From Thioalkalivibrio sp. ALJ3 (lineage in GTDB: Bacteria; Pseudomonadota; Gammaproteobacteria; Ectothiorhodospirales; Ectothiorhodospiraceae), in contig NZ_KB897905.1 in assembly GCF_000377205.1 (NCBI RefSeq), positions 145,426-209,425 of the forward strand: a stretch of 64,000 bases of DNA, given 5' to 3'. Positions 1 through 7,031 of the stretch are shown one piece after another. The notes under the pieces were generated by a model. That model searched no databases. It had not been told where the DNA came from and worked only from the letters and a program-made list of their open reading frames with translations. Both the position numbers and the translations under genes were made by a program. Numbering within the stretch: position 1 is the stretch's first letter; every line of letters begins with the position of its first letter.

Positions 1-229
1 GCAGATGCGCGCCGGTCTTGTCCGCCAGCTCGCGGGCACCGGAGGCGAAATCGGCGTGAATATGGGTATCCATCACGTACGCGATGCGGTAGCCATGGCG
101 TTCCGCGTAGTCCAGGTACACATCCACGTCGCGCCGGGGATCCACGACGGCGATTTCGCCGCTGCCCTGGCAACCGACGACGAAAGAAAACTGGGACAGA
201 CCGGTGTCCTCGAAGCGTTCCAGAATCAT
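1..229 (-). CDS. MBL-fold hydrolase (persulfide dioxygenase-like), partial
   Basis: The gene runs off the left edge, so only about 76 N-terminal residues are visible. They read as the start of a metallo-beta-lactamase-fold enzyme: after MILERFEDTG comes a VVDPRRDVD strand and then the metal-binding start motif THIHADF near residues 56-62, followed by SGARELA. This arrangement is typical of ETHE1/Blh-type enzymes, which oxidise glutathione persulfide and often carry a C-terminal rhodanese domain; that domain would lie outside the window. The ATG is preceded by a strong GGAGGGGG ribosome site. It lies downstream of hflX on the same strand, separated by a large palindrome that may be its operator. 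Family assignment is good; the exact substrate is inferred. Confidence 0.75.
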   Translation of the reverse strand, partial: MILERFEDTGLSQFSFVVGCQGSGEIAVVDPRRDVDVYLDYAERHGYRIAYVMDTHIHADFASGARELADKTGAHL

Positions 230-250
230 GCCCCCTCCTTCAGGTTCGGG

Positions 251-293
251 TTCGTGCTAATTTCTGACTAATTTGGTCAGTTATTAGCACGAA
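251..293. promoter_or_regulatory. 43-bp interrupted palindrome upstream of MBL gene
   Basis: The outer arms TTCGTGCTAAT (251-261) and ATTAGCACGAA (283-293) are perfect inverted repeats. An inner pair CTGAC (264-268) and GTCAG (276-280) is separated from them by symmetric TT/TT and encloses a 7-base centre. CTAATTT also occurs twice, 11 bases apart, about one helical turn. No T-run follows the stem on the minus strand, so it does not look like an hflX terminator. Its position 22 bases upstream of the MBL gene start suggests an operator for a dimeric repressor, possibly a sulfide/persulfide sensor of the ArsR (BigR/SqrR) type. The regulator identity is inference. Confidence 0.6.
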
Positions 294-326
294 AGTTCCC
301 GAAGGGCCAGATTGAATGGGACTGGA

Positions 327-1664
327 TCAGTGATCGCCGGCGGCGCGCGGGATGGTCTCGACGTCGACCTCGGCCTCCAGCCGCACCGCATCCGGGTCCA
401 GCCCCGCCTCGTCAAACAACTGGCGATAGCGACGCTCGGGCAGACTCAGACGCAGCTGAATACCACCGTCCGGGGCGGTCTGTTCGGACTCGACTGCCTT
501 TTCCTCGTACAGCCGCGCGCGAAGGCGCCCGGCACTGGCCGGCAATTCGACCCAGCCGCGGAGCATGGACTCGGTAAAGGTCTCGGCCAGGCGCCGCTCG
601 AGCCGGGCCACGCCCTCGCCGGTGTGGGCCGACAGCCAGAAGGCGTCGTCCGCCATGCCGAACCGGTCCTCCGGCGCGGCAGCCGGATTCTCGAGGCGGT
701 CGATCTTGTTGTAGATGCGCCAGCACGGCACGTCCTCGGCACCGATTTCCTTGAGTACCTCTTCCACCTGGCGGATGCGTGCCTCGCGCTCGGGATCGGC
801 CGCGTCGATCACGTGCAGCAGCAGCGCGGCCTCGCGGGTCTCGGTCAGGGTTGCCTTGAAGGCCGCGACCAGCTCATGCGGCAGGTCGCGCACGAACCCG
901 ACCGTGTCCGCCAGGATCAGCGACTGGTGCGGAGCCAGGTCCAGCCGCCGCAGGGTCGGGTCCAGGGTCGCGAACAGCTGATCCGCCTCGTACACATCGG
1001 AGTGCGTCAGGCGGTTGAACAGCGTGGACTTGCCGGCGTTGGTATAGCCCACCAGGGACACGGTGGGGATCTCGTTGCGCAGACGCGCCTGACGCCCCTG
1101 CTCGCGGGTGCGCTCGACTTTCTCCAGGCGTCGTTCGATATGCTTGATGCGCGCGGCCAGCAGGCGGCGGTCGGTTTCGAGCTGGGTTTCCCCCGGCCCG
1201 CGCAGGCCAATGCCGCCCTTCTGGCGCTCCAGGTGAGTCCACCCGCGCACCAGCCGCGTGGCCATGTGCCGCAACTGGGCCAACTCGACCTGCAGCTTGC
1301 CTTCGTGCGACCGCGCGCGCTGGGCGAAGATGTCGAGGATCAGCCCCGCGCGGTCCAGCACACGGCATTGCAAGTGACGTTCGAGGTTGCGTTCCTGGCT
1401 GGGCGAGAGCGCGTGGTTGAAGATCACCACATCGGCGCCCTGGGCCTCGACCGCGGCGCGAATCTCGTCGGCCTTGCCGGCGCCCACGAACAGACGGGGG
1501 TGCGGGCGGTCGCGTGAACCCCGTACGAGTTCCAGCACATCCGCACCAGCGGAGCGGACCAACTCGTCGAATTCCTGGACCTGGGCCTCGATATCGGGGT
1601 TTTCGCCGATGGCCAGTGCCACCAGCACGGCGCGATCGCCGGCGCTGTCGGGGCGCTCAAACAA
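327..1664 (-). CDS. hflX: GTPase HflX, ribosome-associated
   Basis: HflX is a translation-factor-family GTPase that binds the 50S subunit and splits stalled or hibernating 70S ribosomes, especially under heat stress. The 445-residue protein has the N-terminal HflX domain, a glycine-rich linker (GGIGLRGPGETQLETDRR) and a central G domain. Visible G motifs are GYTNAGKST (G1), DTVGF (G3) and NKID (G4). The start is a TTG giving MFERPDSAGD, chosen because it aligns with the conserved MFDR beginning of E. coli HflX; a GGGAGG lies upstream. It is 34 bases downstream of hfq, in the order miaA-hfq-hflX expected for gammaproteobacteria. The usual downstream hflK-hflC genes are not there. Confidence 0.96.
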   Translation of the reverse strand: MFERPDSAGDRAVLVALAIGENPDIEAQVQEFDELVRSAGADVLELVRGSRDRPHPRLFVGAGKADEIRAAVEAQGADVVIFNHALSPSQERNLERHLQCRVLDRAGLILDIFAQRARSHEGKLQVELAQLRHMATRLVRGWTHLERQKGGIGLRGPGETQLETDRRLLAARIKHIERRLEKVERTREQGRQARLRNEIPTVSLVGYTNAGKSTLFNRLTHSDVYEADQLFATLDPTLRRLDLAPHQSLILADTVGFVRDLPHELVAAFKATLTETREAALLLHVIDAADPEREARIRQVEEVLKEIGAEDVPCWRIYNKIDRLENPAAAPEDRFGMADDAFWLSAHTGEGVARLERRLAETFTESMLRGWVELPASAGRLRARLYEEKAVESEQTAPDGGIQLRLSLPERRYRQLFDEAGLDPDAVRLEAEVDVETIPRAAGDH

Positions 1665-1698
1665 AAAAGACGAACCTCCCGCTCATGCTCAAGACACC

Positions 1699-1953
1699 CT
1701 ATGCCTCCGCTTCAGCGGTAGCGGCCTCTTCGCCCTCGGTATTCATGCGCACCTGGCGGGACGGAACGATGGTCGAGATCGCGTGCTTGTACACCATCTG
1801 CGAGACGGTGCTGCGCAGCAGCACCACGAACTGATCGAAGGACTCGATCTGCCCCTGCAGCTTGATGCCGTTGACCAGATAGATCGAGACCGGCACACGG
1901 TCCCGACGCAGCGCGTTCAGGAAGGGTTCCTGCAGCATTTGCCCTTTGGCCAT
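1699..1953 (-). CDS. hfq: RNA chaperone Hfq
   Basis: Hfq is the hexameric Sm-like RNA chaperone that pairs small RNAs with mRNAs. This 84-residue copy contains the Sm1 region ([39 protein letters not shown]) and the Sm2 YKHAIST signature. The proximal-face Lys/His and distal-face residues are intact. The C-terminal tail is short (about 18 residues), rich in Glu and Ala and ending [12 protein letters not shown], much shorter than the roughly 38-residue tail of E. coli Hfq. The gene lies between miaA and hflX on the same strand; a 91-base gap from miaA leaves room for its own promoter, though I cannot define one with confidence. Confidence 0.98.
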   Translation of the reverse strand: MAKGQMLQEPFLNALRRDRVPVSIYLVNGIKLQGQIESFDQFVVLLRSTVSQMVYKHAISTIVPSRQVRMNTEGEEAATAEAEA

Positions 1954-2044
1954 CAGTGCGTTCCTTGGTTGTTATTCTTCATCTCGCCACACGCCGGATG
2001 CTCCTCCAGCAAGCCCTGGCGGGGCCTTTCCAGAGAGTAGCACA

Positions 2045-2992
2045 TCAACGATCGAAGTCCGCGTGGCGAACCACGTTCAACACTTCCGACCGATCGACGG
2101 TGGACGCGTTCAATCGCGCATGCAGGGGAAACCGCCGCAGCCCCGTCAGCTGGCGTTTGGCCAGTTGCCGTGTCGCGGCGATCGCCCGCTCGCGGAACTG
2201 CGCAAAGCCGAGCTCCCCCGCCAACCACTGCCAGCCCTGGCGATAGCCCACCGCGCGCTGGGAGGGGTGCTCCGCCGTCAGCCCCGGTCGCTGCTGCAGG
2301 GCCATCAGTTCGTCGACAAACCCGGCCTCCAGCATCGCATCAAAGCGCTGGGCGATCCGTTCGCGCAGGACGTCACGATCCTCCGGCCACAGGGCCATCG
2401 ATACCCAGCCCTTCGGTACGCGGGCCGCCGCACCCTTCTGGAAGCTGGACAACGGCCGTCCGGTCGCCTCGAAGACCTCCAGCGCCCGCAGGATACGTTG
2501 CGGGTCGTTCGGGTGGATACGCGCCGCCGCCTCCGGATCCACGTTGGCGAGTTCGCGATGCAGAACCAGCCCGCCCTCCACGTCCAGGCGCGCCCGCACC
2601 CGTTCGCGCACCGGAGCCGGCACCTCGGGAATTTCGTCAAAGCCATCCAGCAGGGCACGCAGGTACAGCAGGGTTCCGCCCACCAGCAGGGCCACCCGAC
2701 CGCGCGCATGGATCCCGGCGATTACCTCCTCGGCGTCGTGCGCAAAGTCGGCGGCACTGTAGGTGTCCTCCGGATCGCGAATATCCAGAAGATGGTGCGG
2801 CACGCGGGCGCGTTCCTCCGCAATCGGCTTCGCGGTGCCGATATCCATGCCCCGATACACCAACGCGGAATCGACGCTGATAATCTCGCCTTCCAGCGCC
2901 TCGGCGAGCGTCAGCGACAGCGCGGTCTTGCCCGAGGCCGTCGGTCCGGCCAGGATCACGACCGGCGGGCGGCCGGGTCCGAATGTGTCCAC
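2045..2992 (-). CDS. miaA: tRNA dimethylallyltransferase MiaA
   Basis: MiaA transfers a dimethylallyl group to N6 of A37 in tRNAs reading UNN codons, the first step of ms2i6A synthesis. Visible motifs are the P-loop GPTASGKT near the N-terminus, ISVDSALVYRGMDIGTAKP (substrate binding), PHHLLDI and the PNDPQRILRALEV region. I chose the GTG at 2992, whose G is shared with the mutL TAG stop (TAGTG). This gives 315 residues, the normal family length, and an N-terminus VDTFGPGRPPVVILAGPTASG. A longer open frame extends to 3067 inside mutL, but its extra residues do not resemble MiaA. The 1-base overlap implies translational coupling to mutL. Confidence 0.96.
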   Translation of the reverse strand: MDTFGPGRPPVVILAGPTASGKTALSLTLAEALEGEIISVDSALVYRGMDIGTAKPIAEERARVPHHLLDIRDPEDTYSAADFAHDAEEVIAGIHARGRVALLVGGTLLYLRALLDGFDEIPEVPAPVRERVRARLDVEGGLVLHRELANVDPEAAARIHPNDPQRILRALEVFEATGRPLSSFQKGAAARVPKGWVSMALWPEDRDVLRERIAQRFDAMLEAGFVDELMALQQRPGLTAEHPSQRAVGYRQGWQWLAGELGFAQFRERAIAATRQLAKRQLTGLRRFPLHARLNASTVDRSEVLNVVRHADFDR

Positions 2993-4878
2993 TATCGCCC
3001 CCGCAGGAACAAACGATCCAGCGCCTGGTGGTCGAGCTCCACCCAGGTCGGGCGGCCATGGTTGCACTGGCCGGAACGCTCGGTCGCCTCCATGTCGCGC
3101 AGCAGTTGGTTCATCTCCGGGAGCGTCAGGCGGCGCCCGGAACGCACCGAACCGTGGCAGGCCATGGTGCCGAGCACGGCATTCATCTCGCCCTCGGCAC
3201 GGTGGCTGTAGCCCACGGCCGCGAGATCCGCGAGCACATCGCGCACCAACTGGACGGTGTCACGCCCGCGTAGCAGCGCCGGGGCCGCGCGCAGGGTCAG
3301 CGTCTCCGGCCCCGAACGATCCAGCTCGAAACCCAGGGCACCCAGTACACCGGCATGTTCCTCGGCCAGCGCGGCTTCGGTGGGTGTCACGTCCAGCGAC
3401 TCCGGCACCAGCAGGGGTTGCGAGGTGATGCCCTGCGCACCCCACTCGCGCTTGAGCCGCTCATAAGTAATACGCTCGTGCGCCGCATGCATGTCGACCA
3501 CGATCAGGCCGTGCGCATTCTCGGCGAGGATAAAGGTCTCCGCGACCTGTCCCAGGGCGAAACCCAGCGGTGGCATGCCTGCCGCTCCAGCGTCCTCATC
3601 CGCGCTGTCTGCCGCCTCGAATGCCCGGGTCTCGGGCTCGGCCACCGCAGCAGGCCCGCGGAACTCGGCCCAGGCCGCTCCATAATCCGGTGATCCGCCA
3701 GCCGCATAACCAGGGCGCTCGCCCAACCCGGCCGCAGTGGGCCGGTCCTGGGTCCGGTACTCGGGCACGCCCAGCCCGCTCAGGGCTCGCTCGCGCGGGA
3801 AGGCTGCGGTGGCCCGCTCCTGCACCGCCTGAGCGGCCCCGGTGTCAGGCGGCAGATACCCCGGCATCCCGCCATCCCCGGGACGGACATCTGCGAGTGC
3901 CTTGTGCAGGGCGTGAAAGATGAAGTCGTGCACCATCCGCGACTCGCGGAAACGCACCTCCTGCTTGGTGGGGTGGGCATTCACGTCCACCTGCACCGGG
4001 TCCAGTTCGAGTTCCAGCACGAACATTGGATGGCGCCCGTGGTACAGCACATCCTGATAGGCCTTGCGCACGGCTGCCGCCAGCACGCGGTCGCGAATCG
4101 CGCGACCGTTGACGAAGAAATACTGCTGGTCGGGCTGGGCCCGGGACTGGGTCGGGGCGCCCAGCCAGCCCGAGAGCTTGAGGCCGGCGCGCTGCTCGTC
4201 CACCGGCGTCGCCGCGTCCATGAAGGCCTCGCCCAGCAGGGCGCGCACGCGCTCGGCGGGATCCCCCGCGGCGGGCAGATCCAGCACTACGCGGTCGTTG
4301 TGGCGCAGGGTGAAGGCGACTTCCGGGCAGGCCGCGGCCTGGGTACGGATGACCGTCTCGCAGTGGTTGAATTCGGTACGCTCGGTACGCACGAACTTGC
4401 GCCTCGCGGGGACGTTGAAGAACAGATCCCGAACCTCGACCGTCGTGCCCACCGGGTGCGCAGCCGGCGCCGCCTCGCGAACGACATCCGATCCGTCGCC
4501 GGTGAGGCGCCAGCCGTTGCGCTCGCCCTCCACGGCCGAAGTCATGGACAGACGCGAAACGGACGCGATCGAGGGGAGCGCCTCGCCGCGAAAGCCGAGG
4601 GTGTGCAGGGCCTCCAGGTCCTCCATCGAACGGATCTTGCTGGTCGCGTGGCGGGACAGTGCCAGCGGGAGCTCGTCGCGATGAATGCCGCAACCATTGT
4701 CGCTGATCTGGATCAGGCGGATGCCGCCCTGCTCGAGACGGATCTCGAGGCGGGTCGAGCCCGCGTCCAGGGCATTCTCCACAAGCTCCTTGACCACCGA
4801 GGCCGGGCGCTCGACCACCTCGCCCGCCGCGATCTGGTTGATCAGTTGCTCGGAGAGTTTCTCGATGGACACGCGCAC
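2992..4878 (-). CDS. mutL: DNA mismatch repair protein MutL
   Basis: MutL couples mismatch recognition by MutS to strand incision. The 628-residue protein has the GHKL ATPase module: INQIAAGEVVERP, KELVENALDAG, DNGCGI and TLGFRGEALPSIASVS. A Pro/Ala/Glu-rich linker (about residues 350-420) leads to the C-terminal dimerisation domain. That domain contains DMHAAHERITYE, which fits the D(Q/M)HA-x2-E-x4-E metal-site pattern of endonuclease-type MutL, and ends with GQCNHGRPT. This suggests intrinsic nickase activity of the kind found where MutH is absent; that is inference from the motif. The start is GTG (4878, with a second GTG at 4872 possible). It lies 130 bases downstream of amiB. Confidence 0.96.
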   Translation of the reverse strand: MRVSIEKLSEQLINQIAAGEVVERPASVVKELVENALDAGSTRLEIRLEQGGIRLIQISDNGCGIHRDELPLALSRHATSKIRSMEDLEALHTLGFRGEALPSIASVSRLSMTSAVEGERNGWRLTGDGSDVVREAAPAAHPVGTTVEVRDLFFNVPARRKFVRTERTEFNHCETVIRTQAAACPEVAFTLRHNDRVVLDLPAAGDPAERVRALLGEAFMDAATPVDEQRAGLKLSGWLGAPTQSRAQPDQQYFFVNGRAIRDRVLAAAVRKAYQDVLYHGRHPMFVLELELDPVQVDVNAHPTKQEVRFRESRMVHDFIFHALHKALADVRPGDGGMPGYLPPDTGAAQAVQERATAAFPRERALSGLGVPEYRTQDRPTAAGLGERPGYAAGGSPDYGAAWAEFRGPAAVAEPETRAFEAADSADEDAGAAGMPPLGFALGQVAETFILAENAHGLIVVDMHAAHERITYERLKREWGAQGITSQPLLVPESLDVTPTEAALAEEHAGVLGALGFELDRSGPETLTLRAAPALLRGRDTVQLVRDVLADLAAVGYSHRAEGEMNAVLGTMACHGSVRSGRRLTLPEMNQLLRDMEATERSGQCNHGRPTWVELDHQALDRLFLRGR

Positions 4879-5008
4879 AACCGTGGACCGCAGAATGGGC
4901 CCACAAGCCTAGGGAAATGCGACTCGATTTGCACGTACCGCGCGGGCGTCACTGCACGGACCACGGCGGGACAAACCGGAATCCGTGACGGACATCCGCC
5001 TGCGGACG

Positions 5009-6376
5009 TCAGGAATCGCGCGGTATTCGCAGGACCTGACCGGCGTAGATACGATCGTCGCGGACATTATTCGCCGAACGCAGATCGGCCAGCGACAGGC
5101 TGTAGCGGTCGGCGATCCCCGAGAGCGTCTCACCGGGGCGAATGATGTGCTGGTCCGGCTGGCCATCGGCGATCAGCGTGCCCGGACGGGCATGCGTCGA
5201 GAAATAGGACCGCAGACCGGTCAGCAGTGCATCCGCCAGCGAGTTCTGGAAGTCCGTGCTGCGCAGCTTGCGCTCCTCGGACGGGTTGGAGATGAACGCG
5301 GCCTCGACCAGGATGGACGGGACATCGGGTGATCGCAGCACCGCGAAGTTGGCCCGCTCGACCTCCGGCTTGCGCACCTTGCCCACCCGGTGTAGCTCGG
5401 AGATCACGCGCTCGGCCAGCGTGTTGCTTGCCTCGAGGCTGCCGCTCTGAGCGAGATCCAGCAGCACGTTGGTCAGCGAGTCATCCTTGCCGTTGATCGG
5501 CACGCCACCCAAGCGCAAGTCGGCCTGGTTCTCGCGCTGGGCGAGGAAACGGGCGGCCTCGCTGGAGGCCCCGCGCTCGGAAAGCATGTACACCGAAGAG
5601 CCCTGCACGTTCCGATTGGCGATGGCATCAGCATGAATCGACATGAAGACGTCGGCGTCCGCCGCACGGGCGCGCTCGATGCGCTCGCGTAGCGGCAGGA
5701 AATAGTCGCCGGTGCGGATCATCACCGCCTTCATGCCGCGCTCGTCCTTAATGCGCTCGGCCAGGCGCTTGGATATCTGCAGGACCACATCCTTCTCGCG
5801 AGTCCCGCCGGGACCAATCGCCCCCGGGTCATGTCCACCGTGCCCGGCATCGATGGCGACCACGACATCACGCAGGTTCTCCTGCGAACGCCCGCGGCGC
5901 GGCTCGCCGTTGTCGCGGGATTCCTCGCGGGCCGATTGCGTCGGCGCACCCTCGCGACTGGTCAGGTCCAGCACCAGTCGATGGGGAGAGTCCTGGGCGG
6001 GCATCAACTTGAAGCTGCGCGGTTCGATCGGCTTGCGCAGGTCGAACACCACGCGCAGATCACCGCCATCCCGTGGTGCGTGGCGAATGGACTCCACAAC
6101 CGAACGCGGATTGGAACTGACCTTCAGCTCGTCCAGCGCGCGGGCGTTCTTGATATCCACCACCAGGCGATCGGGCGACTCGAGCTTGAACATCGAGTAC
6201 TCGGCATCACCATCCATGTCGAAGACCAGGCGCGTCGTGTCGCCATCCACGGACATGCGCACCCGCTCGACGCCCGTGCGCGCAAGCGCGGGCAGCGGCA
6301 GCCCGACCAGCCCCAGGGCGGTCAGGGCGCGCAGCACCTGGCGGCGGCGCATATCCGGAATCGAGCTTTGGCCCAC
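5009..6376 (-). CDS. amiB: N-acetylmuramoyl-L-alanine amidase (AMIN-Amidase_3-LysM)
   Basis: A periplasmic zinc amidase that cleaves the amide bond between MurNAc and the stem peptide to separate daughter cells. Order of domains in 455 residues: Tat-like signal (MRRRQVLRALTALGLVGLPLPALA), AMIN domain (about 35-140, septal peptidoglycan targeting), catalytic Amidase_3 (about 170-390) and a C-terminal LysM (QHIIRPGETLSGIADRYSL). Zinc ligands are visible in AIDAGHGGHDPGAIG, REKDVVL and MSIHADA, and the catalytic Glu in ILVEAAFISNP. I kept the GTG at 6376 because AAGGGA lies 7 bases upstream; an ATG at 6352, directly at the twin arginines, is an alternative. Position next to mutL matches amiB of other gammaproteobacteria. 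Confidence 0.94.
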   Translation of the reverse strand: MGQSSIPDMRRRQVLRALTALGLVGLPLPALARTGVERVRMSVDGDTTRLVFDMDGDAEYSMFKLESPDRLVVDIKNARALDELKVSSNPRSVVESIRHAPRDGGDLRVVFDLRKPIEPRSFKLMPAQDSPHRLVLDLTSREGAPTQSAREESRDNGEPRRGRSQENLRDVVVAIDAGHGGHDPGAIGPGGTREKDVVLQISKRLAERIKDERGMKAVMIRTGDYFLPLRERIERARAADADVFMSIHADAIANRNVQGSSVYMLSERGASSEAARFLAQRENQADLRLGGVPINGKDDSLTNVLLDLAQSGSLEASNTLAERVISELHRVGKVRKPEVERANFAVLRSPDVPSILVEAAFISNPSEERKLRSTDFQNSLADALLTGLRSYFSTHARPGTLIADGQPDQHIIRPGETLSGIADRYSLSLADLRSANNVRDDRIYAGQVLRIPRDS

Positions 6377-6566
6377 GGCGAATCCCTTTTAATTCAGGGG
6401 GTCTGCCTACATTGTGGACGCTTTTTCTGGAAAAGCAATAGCAAAATTCGTTCTTTATGAGCGAGATATCGCGGTTTTTGCGTGTGTCATTGCAACTGAT
6501 GCCTTGCCCAACAAGAACCGCAGCCCCTCTCAGGGGCTGGATTTGTTCCATTTTTTCATTGGGTTA
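6377..6566. other. AT-rich intergenic stretch between tsaE and amiB
   Basis: About 190 bases are clearly richer in A+T than the flanking genes. They hold a hairpin, CAGCCCCT (6521-6528) with AGGGGCTG (6532-6539) and a 3-base loop; on the minus strand it is followed by a moderately T-rich CGGTTCTTGTT, so it may end tsaE transcripts. A second small inverted repeat, GCTTTT (6420-6425) and AAAAGC (6431-6436), lies close to amiB. The region should contain the amiB promoter, but no convincing pair of -35/-10 boxes can be chosen by eye. No open frame is evident. Confidence 0.4.
6521..6539 (-). terminator. Possible terminator hairpin after tsaE
   Basis: An 8-bp perfect GC-rich stem with a 3-base loop lies 28 bases after the tsaE stop. 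On the minus strand the stem is followed by CGGTTCTTGTTGGG, only a weak U-tract. It may attenuate rather than fully end transcription into amiB. Confidence 0.4.
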
Positions 6567-7031
6567 TCAGGATGAAGGGGCTTGCGCGGCGCGCGCCCGG
6601 TAGTTGGAGGCTGCCGCTCCGGAGACATGGAGCATGCGGCCACTCGGCTCGCACGACTCCAGCCGCACCCTCAGGTCCGGCTCTGGTAGCCAGCCCGCGC
6701 CGCGCTCGGGCCACTCGACCAGCCAGAGCGCCTGCTCGCCAAAGGCCTCGCGCACCCCCAGATACTCCAGCTCCTCCGGGTCCGCCAGGCGATACAGGTC
6801 GAAATGCAGCACGCTGCGCCCGTGGAGTTCGTAGGGCTCCACCAGCGTGTAGGTGGGGCTGCGCACGTTGCCCGCATGCCCCAGCGCCTGCAGGAAGCCA
6901 CGCGTCCAGGTGGTCTTGCCCGCCCCAAGATCCCCCTCCAGGTAGACGATCCGCAGGCCTTCCATCCCCGCAAGGGCCGCACCGGCCCGCTCCGTGGCCG
7001 CGGCGTCCGGCAGCCGGATCCCTGCGTTCAC
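6567..7031 (-). CDS. tsaE: tRNA t6A synthesis ATPase TsaE
   Basis: TsaE is the ATPase subunit of the TsaB-TsaD-TsaE complex that makes threonylcarbamoyladenosine at A37 of ANN-decoding tRNAs. The Walker A motif EGDLGAGKTT sits near residue 33, followed by the family signatures RSPTYTLVEPYE and HFDLYRL, then LVEWPERG. I chose the GTG at 7031, which overlaps the nnrD stop as GTGA and has GGAGGGGG just upstream, giving 154 residues, the usual size. A longer frame to 7142 lies within nnrD and is rejected. The 15 C-terminal residues (SGAAASNYRARAAQAPSS) are a variable tail. Overlap with nnrD implies coupling, as in E. coli yjeF-tsaE. Confidence 0.95.
   Translation of the reverse strand: MNAGIRLPDAAATERAGAALAGMEGLRIVYLEGDLGAGKTTWTRGFLQALGHAGNVRSPTYTLVEPYELHGRSVLHFDLYRLADPEELEYLGVREAFGEQALWLVEWPERGAGWLPEPDLRVRLESCEPSGRMLHVSGAAASNYRARAAQAPSS

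Noticed and set aside
251..293. Palindrome as an intrinsic terminator of hflX
   Set aside because: No T-run follows on either strand, and it sits just upstream of the next start codon, which fits an operator better.
2993..3067. N-terminal extension of MiaA inside mutL
   Set aside because: The 25 extra residues do not resemble MiaA; the GTG overlapping the mutL stop gives the usual length.
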